Origin: Aeromonas media
Lineage (GTDB): Bacteria > Pseudomonadota > Gammaproteobacteria > Enterobacterales > Aeromonadaceae
DNA: 64,000 nt
Assembly (NCBI RefSeq): GCF_000819985.1
Contig: NZ_CDBZ01000205.1
Coordinates: 1-64,000 of the forward strand
Direction: 5' to 3'
Position 1 is the first letter of the stretch. Each line of letters opens with the position of its first letter. The notes under the pieces are model-generated. The model had not been told where the DNA came from, did not search any database, and saw nothing but the letters and a program-made list of their open reading frames with translations. Both the position numbers and the translations under genes were made by a program. Shown here one piece after another: positions 34,193-44,414 of this stretch.

Positions 34193-37084
34193 ATGCTCAA
34201 GCCTCTGCCCGCTCGCCTGTTGCGTTACGCCCTCTATCTCTGCGCCGCCCTGCTCGTCTCCCTCTCCATCTTGCTCTGGCAAGCCCCCAACCTCATCCAG
34301 CGCCACCTGCCGGGCTGGCTCGCCACCCATTATGGTCTGCAGCTCACCCTGGGGAAGATAGAGGTCGGGCTGCGTTCCCCCTCCCTCACCCTGGGGCCCA
34401 GCGCCCTGCTCGATGAGCGGCAGCAGCCCCTGGTGTCGTTCGAAGAGCTGCGACTCATCCCCAGGCTGAAGGAGAGCTGGCACCAGCGCGTCCTGGTGCT
34501 GGAGGAGCTGACCCTGACCACCCCCAAGGTGAGTCTGGTACGCCTGGCGGATAACAAGGGAGAGGTTCGCTTCAATCTGACCGAGGCCCTAGCCCCCCTG
34601 CTCGACTCCCTGCAAACCAGGGAGCAGGCAGCATCGACCGGCGAGCCCCTGGTGGTGAGCATCAGCAAGCTGGCCCTGGCCCAGGGGCAATTTCACTATA
34701 GGGATAGCCGCAAGCAGCGCAGTCCGGGCTGGGTGCCGCCCCTCACCCTTGGCAAGCTCGCCCTGCAGCTGCCCGATTTTTCCAGCGCGCCGTCGGCCCT
34801 CAACCGCTATCAGCTGAGTGCGACCCTCAATGAGAAGAGCCCACTCAAGGCCGACGGCGAGTTCAACATCATCACGGGGACTGGCAAGGGGCAGCTCAGC
34901 CTCGGCAAGCTGGCGATCGCTCCCTTCGCTCCTCTCTGGGCACCCTATGTCAAGGCCACACTGGCCAGGGGAGAGGCCAGCGCCGAGCTGGCGTATCGGC
35001 TCACATCCGGCAAGCAGGGTCTGGCATGGCAGATCGCCAAGGGCAGGCTGACCCTGGCCAACTGGCAGCTCAAGGGTGCCAAGGGCGGCGAATTTGCCCG
35101 CTTCAACCAGTTGGCCCTGACCGGGATCCGGGTCGATGGCAGCAAGCAGAGCCTTGAGCTGGATACCGCCACTCTCAAGGCCCCCGCCGTCACCGCCGTG
35201 CTCGATGAGAAGCAGCAACTGGACTTGGCCGCGCTGCTGATCTCGCCGCCCGGCACCAAAGCGGCGACCAAACAGCCGACAGCGAGCAAGCCCTGGCGCT
35301 GGCAACTCAGACAGGCCCGCATCAGTCAAGGGGCACTCAAGCTGACCGAGTCCAGTAGCGGCAAGCCCCTGCTGCGGGAGCTCTCCGGGTTGGATCTCAC
35401 CCTGGGCCCCCTCGGCAGCCAGACCGGCCAACCCAGCCCCCTCACCCTGGCCGGCACACTCCCTCCCCAGGCGACGGTGGCCTTTGATGGCACCCTGGAT
35501 CTTGGCCCCTTCGCCCTGAACGGCACCCTCAAGCAGCAGGGCCTGCCGCTCACCCTGGCGCAGCCCTACCTGCAGGATCTGCTGCGCATCAGCGTGCGGG
35601 ACGGCATGCTTGCCAGCCGCACCCGACTGGACCTGGCCACCAACGACAAGGGGGCCCTCAGCAAGCTGGACGTCAGTGGCGGACTCGACATCGAGGGGCT
35701 CGATGTGCTGGATCGGGCCGACAACCAGCGCCTGCTGCAGATAGACAAGCTGCAACTGAGCGGGCTGCACTATGACGGCATCGGCCAGCAGCTGAAGATT
35801 GCCGACATCCTGCTGAGCAAGCCCTTCGCCCGCATCGAGATAAGCGAAACGGGCGTCACCAACGTCCAGCAGTTGCTGCTGCCGCAACCGGCCAGCAAGC
35901 AGAGCGCGCCCGCACCGCATATCCTCATCGACCAGGTCCGCACCACCCAGGGCAACCTGCGTTTCGCCGACCGCAGCCTGAGCCCGGAATTCGTGGTGGA
36001 CATCGCCTCCCTTGAGGGCCAGAACCGCCACATCAGCAACACACCGGGCCAACGCTCCGAGCTCGCCTTTCATGGCAAGGTGGACAGATACGCCCCGGTG
36101 ACCATCCGGGGGGGCGCCAACCTGCTGATCGACGATCCCGTGCTCGATGTCGCCGTGGCCTTCAACAACCTGGAGCTCACCACCTTCACCCCTTACTCCA
36201 GCACCTATGCCGGCTACGCCATCGACAAGGGGCAGCTCTCCATGAAGCTCAACTACAAGTTGCAAGGCAACCGGCTGGAGGGAGACAACGACATCACCAT
36301 CAAGAAGCTGCAACTCGGCGAGAAGGTCAAAAGCGAGCAGGCTAGGGATCTGCCGCTGGGGCTCGCCATCGCCCTGCTGAGCGACGCCAGCGGCGTCATC
36401 AAGATGAACCTCAAGGTGAAGGGCAACCTGGATCAGCCGGATTTCAGCCTGGGCAACATCTTCTGGGACGTGCTCGGCAACACCTTGAGCAAGGCCATCA
36501 CCTCCCCCTTCTCCCTGCTGGCTTCCCTGACAGGGGGCACCAAGGATCTCGATGAGCTCCCCTTCCTGCCCGGTGATCCCGCCCTCACCCCTAGCCAGCA
36601 GAGCAAGCTGACCACCCTGGCTCAGGCACTGAAAGACAGACCCAGGCTCAGCATGAACATCCGCGGCAAGGTCAACTTCAACGAGGAGCGCCCCATCTTG
36701 CAGCGCCAGAAGCTGGAGCGGGTGCTGGCCAAGCTGACCGGCAACCCGGTGGATCTCGCCCTGCTGGAGCAGGACCCCGCCCTGCAGAGTGCCCTGGCCG
36801 AGGCCTATGAGGCCAAGTTCAACGAAGATCTCGGCACCCTGGCCGACCGGCTGCAACTCGATGAAGGGAGCGGTGCCCTGCGCACCCAGGCGGTGATCCT
36901 GCTGCGGGACCAGCAGCTGATCACCGCCAAGTCCCTGCGCAACCTCGCCATGCGCCGGGCCCAGAACACCAAGGAGTACCTGGTGGATACTCAGGGCATC
37001 ACGCCGGATCGCCTGTTCGTGCTCGACAGTCAGGTCAAGGAGAGCGACAAGGAGGCCAAGGTAGTCCTCACCCTGGATAATTGA
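34193..37084 (+). CDS. AsmA-like DUF748 domain envelope protein
   Basis: A 963-residue protein with one N-terminal membrane helix (LRYALYLCAALLVSLSILLW) and a very long, repetitive beta-rich periplasmic part, consistent with AsmA/DUF748 proteins that bridge or organise the cell envelope. KINFNEERPILQRQ-like sequence near the C-terminus and LGNIFWDVLGNTLSKAITSPF are typical of DUF748. ATG 34193 has GGAGACCATC upstream; METIM at 34181 is an alternative. Lipid transport is proposed for relatives; the role here is not shown. Confidence 0.85.
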   Translation: MLKPLPARLLRYALYLCAALLVSLSILLWQAPNLIQRHLPGWLATHYGLQLTLGKIEVGLRSPSLTLGPSALLDERQQPLVSFEELRLIPRLKESWHQRVLVLEELTLTTPKVSLVRLADNKGEVRFNLTEALAPLLDSLQTREQAASTGEPLVVSISKLALAQGQFHYRDSRKQRSPGWVPPLTLGKLALQLPDFSSAPSALNRYQLSATLNEKSPLKADGEFNIITGTGKGQLSLGKLAIAPFAPLWAPYVKATLARGEASAELAYRLTSGKQGLAWQIAKGRLTLANWQLKGAKGGEFARFNQLALTGIRVDGSKQSLELDTATLKAPAVTAVLDEKQQLDLAALLISPPGTKAATKQPTASKPWRWQLRQARISQGALKLTESSSGKPLLRELSGLDLTLGPLGSQTGQPSPLTLAGTLPPQATVAFDGTLDLGPFALNGTLKQQGLPLTLAQPYLQDLLRISVRDGMLASRTRLDLATNDKGALSKLDVSGGLDIEGLDVLDRADNQRLLQIDKLQLSGLHYDGIGQQLKIADILLSKPFARIEISETGVTNVQQLLLPQPASKQSAPAPHILIDQVRTTQGNLRFADRSLSPEFVVDIASLEGQNRHISNTPGQRSELAFHGKVDRYAPVTIRGGANLLIDDPVLDVAVAFNNLELTTFTPYSSTYAGYAIDKGQLSMKLNYKLQGNRLEGDNDITIKKLQLGEKVKSEQARDLPLGLAIALLSDASGVIKMNLKVKGNLDQPDFSLGNIFWDVLGNTLSKAITSPFSLLASLTGGTKDLDELPFLPGDPALTPSQQSKLTTLAQALKDRPRLSMNIRGKVNFNEERPILQRQKLERVLAKLTGNPVDLALLEQDPALQSALAEAYEAKFNEDLGTLADRLQLDEGSGALRTQAVILLRDQQLITAKSLRNLAMRRAQNTKEYLVDTQGITPDRLFVLDSQVKESDKEAKVVLTLDN

Positions 37085-37848
37085 GCCGCGATGATGGCCC
37101 CGCGAAGGGGGGATTCCCCCTTCTGGCTCGCGCTCTCAGCCCCTCTTTCTGCTCCCTTCTCTGCTCGCCTCTTTGCTTGCTTCCTTGCTGGCCACACGCC
37201 CTTGGCCCTGCACCATCCTTTGCGCATAAGCACCAACCCACCCCATGGGCGGGTGGAAAATCCGGCGCTCCCACACAGGCCAGCTTCCAGGTGGTGAGCA
37301 GACCGCCTCTGTAAACCTGCGCTCCCCTCAAGCCGGTTGGCAGCAGATATGCACGCCTTCCTTTTCCTCGAGCTTCCTGAAGGAAGATTCCAGGCTCCGC
37401 TGGCCGGTCTCCTGGGTCGGACCCAGCACCACGCCCCTGCCCGGTCCTGAGGGCGCCTCTGCCTGGCGTCGGGGCTATGCCGTCAATCAGCAGAGGGTTC
37501 CAGAGGATCAAGTGGTGCTGAACACCTCTTGTCTGATGGCATATGAGATTAATTTTCAACCCAGGCGTCGCTTGTTCCAGCGCGCGGTGGGCCCGCAAAC
37601 CGGTCATCGCGGCAGACGCTCCTTTTGTTACCCGTTTTCATTTCGGGAGCCTTTCATACAAAAAAGCAACATTGAAAACGTTATCCATTCACCCGTCGTC
37701 TACCTGAATGACACGAATGGTTGGTCACTTAAAATTTCCTGTCATTTTTTTACCATTTAGCCTCCTCACCCCCTTGCTCGGGGCCGAGAGCCTGCCTAAA
37801 ATCGCGCGTCTTTTATCAACCCCCACCTCTATTTTTGGAGAACGCCAC
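37085..37848. other. Long gene-poor interval before satP
   Basis: 764 bp with no supportable gene. A GAAGGGGG-GATT-CCCCCTTC hairpin at 37104-37123 follows the DUF748 gene and may terminate it. The middle (37300-37600) stays open in a few frames, but none has a convincing start, RBS or known motif. The last 150 bp are AT-rich and should carry the satP promoter and a long leader. Confidence 0.5.
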
Positions 37849-38445
37849 GTGAGCGAAAAATTGGCCAACCCTGCCCCTCTGGGTCTGATGGGTTTCGGTA
37901 TGACCACCATTCTGCTGAACATCCATAACGCAGGTTTCTTCCCCATCAGCGCCATGATCCTGGCCATGGGTCTGTGCTATGGCGGTCTGGCCCAGATCAT
38001 CGCCGGCATCATGGAGTTCAAGCGTGGCAACACCTTCGGTGTCACCGCCTTCATCTCCTACGGCACCTTCTGGTGGAGCCTGGTGTTCCTGCTGGTGATG
38101 CCGACCATGGGTCTGGCCGAAGCCACTCCCCACGCCTACATGGGCTGGTACCTGCTGATGTGGGGCATGTTCACCCTCTTCATGCTGGTGGGCACCGTCA
38201 ACTTCCCGCGCGTGAAGCAGTTCGTGTTCGCCTCCTTGACCGTGCTGTTCTTCCTGCTGGCCGCCCGTGACTTCACCGGCAGCACCCTGATCGGCACCAT
38301 CGCCGGTTTTGAAGGGATCATCTGCGGCGCCAGCGCCATCTACCTGGCCATGGCCACCGTGATCAACGAGCAGTTCGGCCGCACCGTGCTGCCCATCGGC
38401 GATCACAAGAAGGCCGCCGCAGTCCAGCTCAAGGCTGCCGCATAA
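37849..38445 (+). CDS. satP: Acetate/succinate permease of the GPR1/FUN34/YaaH family
   Basis: A 198-residue inner-membrane protein with six hydrophobic helices. The N-terminal NPAPLGLMGFGMTTILLN is the family signature (NPAPLGL). It imports acetate or succinate with protons. GTG 37849 is chosen because GGAG lies 8 nt upstream and the length fits; an in-frame upstream extension is not family-like. A strong terminator follows. It complements actP in the same window. Confidence 0.92.
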   Translation: MSEKLANPAPLGLMGFGMTTILLNIHNAGFFPISAMILAMGLCYGGLAQIIAGIMEFKRGNTFGVTAFISYGTFWWSLVFLLVMPTMGLAEATPHAYMGWYLLMWGMFTLFMLVGTVNFPRVKQFVFASLTVLFFLLAARDFTGSTLIGTIAGFEGIICGASAIYLAMATVINEQFGRTVLPIGDHKKAAAVQLKAAA

Positions 38446-38474
38446 TCTGCCGCGCCCCGGCGCTCGCGCCCATG

Positions 38475-38505
38475 CAAAAGGCACCCTCGGGTGCCTTTTG
38501 TTTTT
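38475..38505 (+). terminator. satP terminator
   Basis: CAAAAGGCACCC and GGGTGCCTTTTG arms with a short loop, followed by TTTTT. Confidence 0.9.
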
Positions 38506-38523
38506 CTGTCGCCGGGACGCCAG

Positions 38524-39333
38524 TCAGCTGTGCAGCTCACCATCTCCCGCCAGCAATCGGGTGGCCGGAAAACGGGCGGCAGGCTGCTGACCGTAGAAGC
38601 GGGTGAACTGCTCATATACCGCCGGATAGGTGTCGCGCAGGCGCAGGGGCTCGGTGAAGAAGCTCTCGCTGCACACCGCGAAGAACTCGGCGGGGTGCGT
38701 GGCGGCATAGGGGTCTATCTGCGTTACCTCTCCCCTGGCCAGCGCTGCATTCATCTCATCGAACGCGCTCTGCAGCGCCTGGGTCCATTGCCGCTGATCC
38801 ATGCTGCTCGGGAGCGGCGGCCCCCCGTCGGCATCCCCTCCCAGCATGTCGAGCTTGTGGGCCAGCTCGTGGATCACCAGGTTGAAGCCATCCCAGTCCC
38901 CATCCTGCTGCAACTCGCTCCAGGCCAGCACCAGGGGTCCCTGGGGCCAGGACTCGCCGGCGTTCTCCTCTTCAAACTCGCTCACCAGCCCGAACTCGTC
39001 CTGCACCTCCTGACGGCGGGTCACGGGTTCGGGGATGATGATCACCTCGTGAAAACCGCGATACCACTCCAGCCCCAGGTGCAGGATGGGCAGCACCGCC
39101 TGCAGGGCCAGCACTCCCTGCTGACGGGGTGTAAGCTCGACCCCGAGCTGGGTCAGCGTCTTGCGGGAGAGGAAGTGGCGAGCCAGTTCAATCAGTTGCT
39201 CCTCCTCCTCCCCGGAGAAGCCCTGCAAGATGGGCACGGCCGCCAAGGCCTGCTGCCACTCCAGCGCTCCCAAGGCATGACTCTCAGCAGGGGATGCAAG
39301 ACCGAATACCGCTTTCAACCTGGACCAGAACAC
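38524..39333 (-). CDS. mtfA: MtfA, DgsA/Mlc anti-repressor peptidase
   Basis: A 269-residue M90 metallopeptidase. The zinc motif HELAHKLD lies near 155-162, and the third ligand glutamate is in HPAEFFAVCSE. In E. coli MtfA binds and inactivates Mlc (DgsA), relieving repression of ptsG, and has aminopeptidase activity. The start is GTG at 39333, with AGGAG 5 nt upstream, agreeing with the E. coli N-terminus. Confidence 0.92.
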   Translation of the reverse strand: MFWSRLKAVFGLASPAESHALGALEWQQALAAVPILQGFSGEEEEQLIELARHFLSRKTLTQLGVELTPRQQGVLALQAVLPILHLGLEWYRGFHEVIIIPEPVTRRQEVQDEFGLVSEFEEENAGESWPQGPLVLAWSELQQDGDWDGFNLVIHELAHKLDMLGGDADGGPPLPSSMDQRQWTQALQSAFDEMNAALARGEVTQIDPYAATHPAEFFAVCSESFFTEPLRLRDTYPAVYEQFTRFYGQQPAARFPATRLLAGDGELHS

Positions 39334-39352
39334 ACAGACTCCTCATGCCGCA

Positions 39353-39784
39353 TCAGAATAATTTCACGAACCGTTTCGGTCGCTCGCCATACCCTTGCGC
39401 CAGGTAGAAGCGATGAGCCCCCTCGCGCTTGAGGCTGCTGGAAAGCTCCAGTTGGCTGCAACCCGAGGCCAGCGCTCGCGCCTCGGCCGCCGCCAGCAGC
39501 CGGGCCCCCATGCCGCCGCCCCTTGCACCTTCATCGATAACCAGCGCCGAGATCAGGCCCCAGGCTGGTGCAAGGTGCATGGGCTGCAACCTATGCCATA
39601 CCAGCACCCCGACCATCTCCCCATGATAGAGGGCCACCAGCACCTCCCGGGCCGGATCGGGTTCAGCCAGCCGCCCGTCCACCGTATCGCCCGGGGTCGG
39701 ATACCCCAGTTGTGCGAACAGCGCTGACAGCAGGGCGCCATCCCCCTGCTCGGCGAGACGAATGGTGTAGTCATTTTCTTTCAT
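39353..39784 (-). CDS. GNAT family N-acetyltransferase
   Basis: A 143-residue acetyltransferase. The acetyl-CoA-binding motif A is seen in ALVIDEGARGGGMGARLLAA, and the C-terminal part FYLAQGYGERPKRFVK is typical. ATG 39784 has AGGAG upstream; longer frames extend into the intergenic region. The substrate is unknown. It lies 19 bp before mtfA and may be co-transcribed with it. Confidence 0.85.
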   Translation of the reverse strand: MKENDYTIRLAEQGDGALLSALFAQLGYPTPGDTVDGRLAEPDPAREVLVALYHGEMVGVLVWHRLQPMHLAPAWGLISALVIDEGARGGGMGARLLAAAEARALASGCSQLELSSSLKREGAHRFYLAQGYGERPKRFVKLF

Positions 39785-40090
39785 TGTCACTCCTGGCCTC
39801 CCATTTGCATTATCCCCTCTGAACCCTGGATACGACAAACATGCACCTGCAAGTTCCGAATCTTGTCCAGTTCCATTCACCATTTGTTAATGTCAATTCA
39901 CAAATTAACAAAGTGACAACACTTTTCACTAGGAAGGGTCGATACAAACCGATATGTTAAATCCCGCGGACTAACCAGTCGAAAGTCCCGCACAATACTG
40001 AGTGACCCCCTTGGTCACCGCATATTTCAATATTAAGGGAGCGAGGCATATAGACCTCGCCAAGACAGCGCAACAAAGGAGTTGTTGTAC
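39785..40090. promoter_or_regulatory. Divergent promoter region, GNAT gene and symporter
   Basis: 306 AT-rich bases with no gene. It must hold promoters for the leftward GNAT-mtfA pair and the rightward symporter. I see no confident operator. Confidence 0.4.
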
Positions 40091-41590
40091 ATGAATGAGA
40101 TCGTCAATGCCATCAATGGCGTGATTTGGAGCCCAGCGCTCATCTATCTGTGCCTGGGGGTGGGCCTCTACTTCTCCCTGCGCAGCCGTTTCCTGCAACT
40201 GCGTCACTTGAAGGGCATGATACGCCTGATGTTCCAGGGCAAGGGCAACGATGCCGGTGTCTCCTCCTTCCAGGCGCTCTCCATGACCCTGGCCGGTCGG
40301 GTCGGTACCGGCAACATCGCCGGTGTCGCCACCGCCATCACCTTCGGGGGCCCGGGCGCCCTGTTCTGGATGTGGATGGTCGCCTTCCTCGGCGCCAGCT
40401 CCGCCTTCGTGGAGTCCACCCTGGGTCAGGTCTACAAGGAGAAGATCAACGGCGAGTACCGCGGCGGCCCGGCCTTCTACATCGAGAAAGGGCTCGGCAT
40501 GAAGTGGTACGCCTGGACCTTCGCCATCGCCACCATCTTCGCCTGCGGCGTGTTACTGCCAGGGGTGCAAGCGAACTCCATCGGCTCCAGCCTGCAGACC
40601 GCCTTTGACATCGATCCGAACGTCACCGCCGCCGGTCTGGCGCTGCTGCTCGGCTTCATCATCTTCGGCGGCGTGAAACGCATCGCCAACTTCGCCAGTA
40701 CTGTGGTGCCCTTCATGGCGCTCGGCTACATCATCGTCGCCTGCGTCATCATCGCCCTCAACATCGGCCAACTGCCCGGTGTGATCCTGCTGATCTGGAA
40801 GAGCGCCTTCGGGATGGAAGCCGGTTTCGGTGCCATTCTGGGTCTGGCCATCATGTGGGGTGTCAAACGTGGCGTTTACTCCAACGAAGCGGCACAGGGC
40901 ACGGGGCCACACGCCTCTTCCGCCGCAGCGGTAAGCCACCCCGCCAAACAGGGCCTGGTGCAGGCGTTCTCCGTCTACATCGACACCCTGTTCGTCTGCT
41001 CCGCCACCGGTTTCATGCTGCTGATTACCGGGCTTTATAACGTACAGGGTCCGGACGGTGCCGCCATCTATACCGGCATCGCCGGCATCGCGGCCGGCCC
41101 CGGCTATGTGCAGACCGCCATGGAGAGCATGATGCCCGGCTTTGGCAACTACTTCGTCGCCATCGCCCTGTTCTTCTTCGCATTCACCACCATAGTGGCC
41201 TACTACTACATCGCCGAAACCAACATCGCCTTTATCAACCGCAAGATAAACCGCCCCTGGCTCACCTTCCTGTTGAAGATCGCGCTGATGGCTGCCACCG
41301 TCTACGGCACCGTCAAGACTGCCGATCTGGCCTGGGGCCTCGGTGACATCGGAGTCGGTCTGATGGCCTGGCTCAACATCGGTGCCATCCTGATGTTGCA
41401 AAAACCGGCCTTTGCTTGCCTCAAGGATTACGAGGCACAGCTGGCGCAGGGAATTGATCCCGTATTCCACCCGGAGAAACTCGGCATCAAGAACGCCGAC
41501 TACTGGATTGACAACCGCGCCGAGGTCAACCTGATGCGCGAGCAAACCGGCCATCCCTTCGAGGCAGACCCGGATATCGTTGCCAAGTGA
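40091..41590 (+). CDS. Alanine/glycine:cation symporter (AGCS family)
   Basis: A 499-residue transporter with about 10-11 membrane segments and the AGCS signatures LAGRVGTGNIAGVATAI near residue 70 and GVKRGVYSNEAAQGTGPHASSAA near 260. It imports alanine or glycine with Na+ across the inner membrane. GGAG lies 9 nt before the ATG. It is a single-gene unit with its own terminator. Confidence 0.92.
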   Translation: MNEIVNAINGVIWSPALIYLCLGVGLYFSLRSRFLQLRHLKGMIRLMFQGKGNDAGVSSFQALSMTLAGRVGTGNIAGVATAITFGGPGALFWMWMVAFLGASSAFVESTLGQVYKEKINGEYRGGPAFYIEKGLGMKWYAWTFAIATIFACGVLLPGVQANSIGSSLQTAFDIDPNVTAAGLALLLGFIIFGGVKRIANFASTVVPFMALGYIIVACVIIALNIGQLPGVILLIWKSAFGMEAGFGAILGLAIMWGVKRGVYSNEAAQGTGPHASSAAAVSHPAKQGLVQAFSVYIDTLFVCSATGFMLLITGLYNVQGPDGAAIYTGIAGIAAGPGYVQTAMESMMPGFGNYFVAIALFFFAFTTIVAYYYIAETNIAFINRKINRPWLTFLLKIALMAATVYGTVKTADLAWGLGDIGVGLMAWLNIGAILMLQKPAFACLKDYEAQLAQGIDPVFHPEKLGIKNADYWIDNRAEVNLMREQTGHPFEADPDIVAK

Positions 41591-41606
41591 TCAGAGGGCA
41601 CAATGC

Positions 41607-41632
41607 AAAATGGCAGCCTCGGCTGCCATTTT
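41607..41632 (+). terminator. Symporter terminator
   Basis: AAAATGGCAGCC-TC-GGCTGCCATTTT, 17 bp after the stop. Being symmetric, it may also serve the convergent crotonase gene. Confidence 0.85.
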
Positions 41633-41659
41633 CATTTGCGTTGCATTGATGATGCGAAC

Positions 41660-42466
41660 TCAGAGCGCGTTGCGGCGGGGTCCAAACGGCAGGCGCCAGC
41701 GAAACAGGCTGTTGAGAGTTGCCCGCCACTGGTTGGGACGCCCCAGGATCTGCTGCTGCAAACGGGTCTCTTCTTTCAGCATCACCTCATCGCTGCGGGC
41801 CCAGGCCTGATGGTAGAGCTGCTTGATCCCCGCCAGCGCATCCGGTGACTTGGTGATCAGGGTACTGGCGAACTCCCGCGCCGCGTCGAGGGGATCCTCG
41901 CAGACCCGGCTCACCAGCCCGAGCGCCCTGGCCTCCTGGGCATCCAGCTCGCGGCCACTCATGGCCAGCTCCATGGCCACGTCCACCCCCATCAGATTGC
42001 GCAGGGTGACGCTGCCACTCATGTCGGGGATGATGCCCCACTTGATCTCCATCACCGAGAAGCGGCAATCCGGGGTGCTGAAGCGAAAATCGGCCCCGAG
42101 CGCGATCTGCAGGCCGCCGCCAAAACAGACCCCCTGAGTCACCGCGATCACCGGCACCGGCAACTGGTGCCAGCCGTAGGCGACCCGCTGGGCCAGGTTG
42201 GTCGCCTCATCCGCCTCGCGCCTCAATATTTCCAGGGCCGCCACCGGCTGCCTCAGCATGGATTTCACATCCAGTCCGGCGCAGAACGCCCGCCCCTCGC
42301 CGTGCAGGATCACCGCCCGCAGCCCCTTCTGCCGCGCCAACTGGTTCAGCGTCTCGTCGATGGCGCCAAACATGGCCCTGTCCAGCGCATTGAGCTTGTC
42401 CCCCCGGGTCAGCATCACCTCGGCGATGCCGTCCCGGATCTCGCACCTGATCCTTGGCTTGTCCAT
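41660..42466 (-). CDS. Crotonase/enoyl-CoA hydratase family protein
   Basis: A 268-residue crotonase with the oxyanion regions RAFCAGLDVKSM and VCFGGGLQIALGADFR. The second half (MEIKWGIIPDMSGSVTLRNL) has Asp where hydratases keep their second glutamate (PDMSGS), so it may be an isomerase or hydrolase rather than a plain hydratase (inference). Proteins of this type are usually called crotonase/enoyl-CoA hydratase family. It is divergent from the cNMP-CBS-DUF294 gene. Confidence 0.8.
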   Translation of the reverse strand: MDKPRIRCEIRDGIAEVMLTRGDKLNALDRAMFGAIDETLNQLARQKGLRAVILHGEGRAFCAGLDVKSMLRQPVAALEILRREADEATNLAQRVAYGWHQLPVPVIAVTQGVCFGGGLQIALGADFRFSTPDCRFSVMEIKWGIIPDMSGSVTLRNLMGVDVAMELAMSGRELDAQEARALGLVSRVCEDPLDAAREFASTLITKSPDALAGIKQLYHQAWARSDEVMLKEETRLQQQILGRPNQWRATLNSLFRWRLPFGPRRNAL

Positions 42467-42624
42467 TTTCTTCCTCTTCCTTGTGCCGACACTGGTCATA
42501 CCACAAGTTACCAGAGTGTGATCGACAGGTACAGGGAGGCCAGCCCCGCTCTGCGACTAAAGTCGGCTGGCCCCGCGCCGGCCCCTTTGCCAGACTGGCC
42601 CCATGCTCACGGCCGAGAATAGCC

Positions 42625-44412
42625 ATGTCACTCCTGTTCGATTTTGCCCGCCCGCCGTTTGACTGCCTGGACGTGGCTGCCCGTGAACGACTCGGCCAGC
42701 GCCTCAGCATCTGCTACTTTCGCGCCGGTCAGACGGTGCTGCACCCCGGGGACGAGCCCGCCGGCCTCTATCTCGTCATTAAGGGCGCGGTGGAGGAGTC
42801 GGCGCCCCACCAGCCCTTCGGCGACTATGGCGTGGGAGACATGTTCGACGTGCGCGCCCAGTTCGACGGCCGCTGCCGCCATCGCTTCAGCGCCCTGGAA
42901 GACACCCTCTGCCAACTGATCCCCCGCGACACCTTCCAGGCGCTGTGCGACGCGCACCCCCCCTTCGCACACTATTTCACCGCAACCCTGGCCGAGCGCC
43001 AACGAGAGCAGGAGCGGCGCGGCCAGCTCGGGCAACAGAACCTGGCGGAATTCATTCTGACTCGCATCGACCCCGGTCATCTGCAGCCAGCCCTGCAACT
43101 GGACAGCCAGACCAGCCTGCTGGCCGCGAGCGAAGCCATGGCCAGCCGGGGCACCGACTGCCTGCTCTATCCCGCCTTTGACGGCAGTCTGAGCCTCGCC
43201 ACCCGCAAGACCCTGCTCCATGCCCTGACCCTCAAGGGACTGCCCCTGACGGCGCCGCTGGCGGTGCTGACCCCGGCCCCCCTGATCGGCCTGGTGCAAG
43301 GCAGCTATCTGTTCGATGCCCTGCTGCTGATGACCCGCCACCGCATCAAGCGGCTGGTCATCTGGCAGGGGCAGGAAGTGGTGGGGATCCTTCACCTGAC
43401 CCAGGTGCTGGGGCTCTTCTCCACCCACTCCCATGTGCTGACCCTGCGCATCGCTCGAGCCGACAGCTTGCCAGCACTGGAGGCGGTGGCACGGGAGCAG
43501 CAACAGCTGACCCGCTCCCTGTTTGCCCAGGGGATCCATACCCTATTTCTGATGAAGCTCATCGCCACCATCAACGAGCAGTTGATCGCCAAGGCCTTCG
43601 CCCTGGTGATCCCCCCCGAGGTGCAGGAGCAGGTGTGCCTGCTGATGCTGGGCTCGGAGGGACGCGGCGAGCAGATCCAGAAGACCGATCAGGACAATGC
43701 CCTGATCCTGCGAGATGACCTGGATTGGCCCGCTCGACAGGCCGATCTGGCCGCCTTCAGCACCCTGCTCGAGCGCCTGGGCTATCCCCCCTGCCCGGGG
43801 CGGGTGATGGTCAGCAACCCGGAGTGGGTGAAGGGCGCACAACAGTGGCAGGACGAGATAGAGCAGGCGTGCGTGCGTGCCAGCGAGGCCGATCTGCTGT
43901 GGCTCGCCACCCTGGCCGATGCCCAGGCCATCATGGGGGATCGTCCTCTGCTTACTCCCCTCGCCCGCCACCTGAGACAGTGCCTGGCCGACAGACCGGA
44001 TCTGCTGGCGGAGATGGCCCGGGCGGCGGTCGCCTTCCACACCCCCCTCACCCTCTTTGGCCGGCTGGAACAGGCCCCCGAGGGGCTGGATCTCAAGCGG
44101 GGCGGCCTCTTCCCTTTGGTGCACGGCCTGCGGGTGCTGGCCCTGGAGGCAGAAGTGCTGGAGACCTCGACCCTGGGACGGATCGATGCCCTGGTGGCCA
44201 TGGGGCGCCTCAGCCCCGACTATGGGGCCAACCTAGCGGAAGCCTTCCGGCTGTTTGTGCGGCTGCGGCTGCGCAGCCAGCTCAAGGATGGCGACAGCCG
44301 GGTACTGGTCACCGAACTCGCGCACGGGGAGCGGGATCTGCTGCGCCATGCCCTGCATCAGGTGAAGAAGTTCCAGCAGTGGCTCACCTTGCACTTTCGT
44401 CTTAGGCAATAG
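42625..44412 (+). CDS. cNMP-binding, CBS and DUF294 nucleotidyltransferase-like protein
   Basis: A 595-residue cytosolic protein. Domains in order: a cyclic-nucleotide-binding fold (about 30-140, LHPGDEPAGLYLVIKGAVEE), a CBS pair (about 165-300), a DUF294 nucleotidyltransferase-like region with GSEGRGEQIQKTDQDNALI (G-S and D-x-D present), and the DUF294 C-terminal helical region. Such proteins precede acetate permease operons in related bacteria and are thought to have regulatory roles. The exonuclease starts 2 bp after its stop. Confidence 0.85.
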   Translation: MSLLFDFARPPFDCLDVAARERLGQRLSICYFRAGQTVLHPGDEPAGLYLVIKGAVEESAPHQPFGDYGVGDMFDVRAQFDGRCRHRFSALEDTLCQLIPRDTFQALCDAHPPFAHYFTATLAERQREQERRGQLGQQNLAEFILTRIDPGHLQPALQLDSQTSLLAASEAMASRGTDCLLYPAFDGSLSLATRKTLLHALTLKGLPLTAPLAVLTPAPLIGLVQGSYLFDALLLMTRHRIKRLVIWQGQEVVGILHLTQVLGLFSTHSHVLTLRIARADSLPALEAVAREQQQLTRSLFAQGIHTLFLMKLIATINEQLIAKAFALVIPPEVQEQVCLLMLGSEGRGEQIQKTDQDNALILRDDLDWPARQADLAAFSTLLERLGYPPCPGRVMVSNPEWVKGAQQWQDEIEQACVRASEADLLWLATLADAQAIMGDRPLLTPLARHLRQCLADRPDLLAEMARAAVAFHTPLTLFGRLEQAPEGLDLKRGGLFPLVHGLRVLALEAEVLETSTLGRIDALVAMGRLSPDYGANLAEAFRLFVRLRLRSQLKDGDSRVLVTELAHGERDLLRHALHQVKKFQQWLTLHFRLRQ

Positions 44413-44414
44413 CC

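Noticed and set aside
37068..37607. Minus-strand frame of 179 codons between the DUF748 gene and satP
   Set aside because: It has no RBS or recognisable motif and a composition typical of chance frames in GC-rich DNA.
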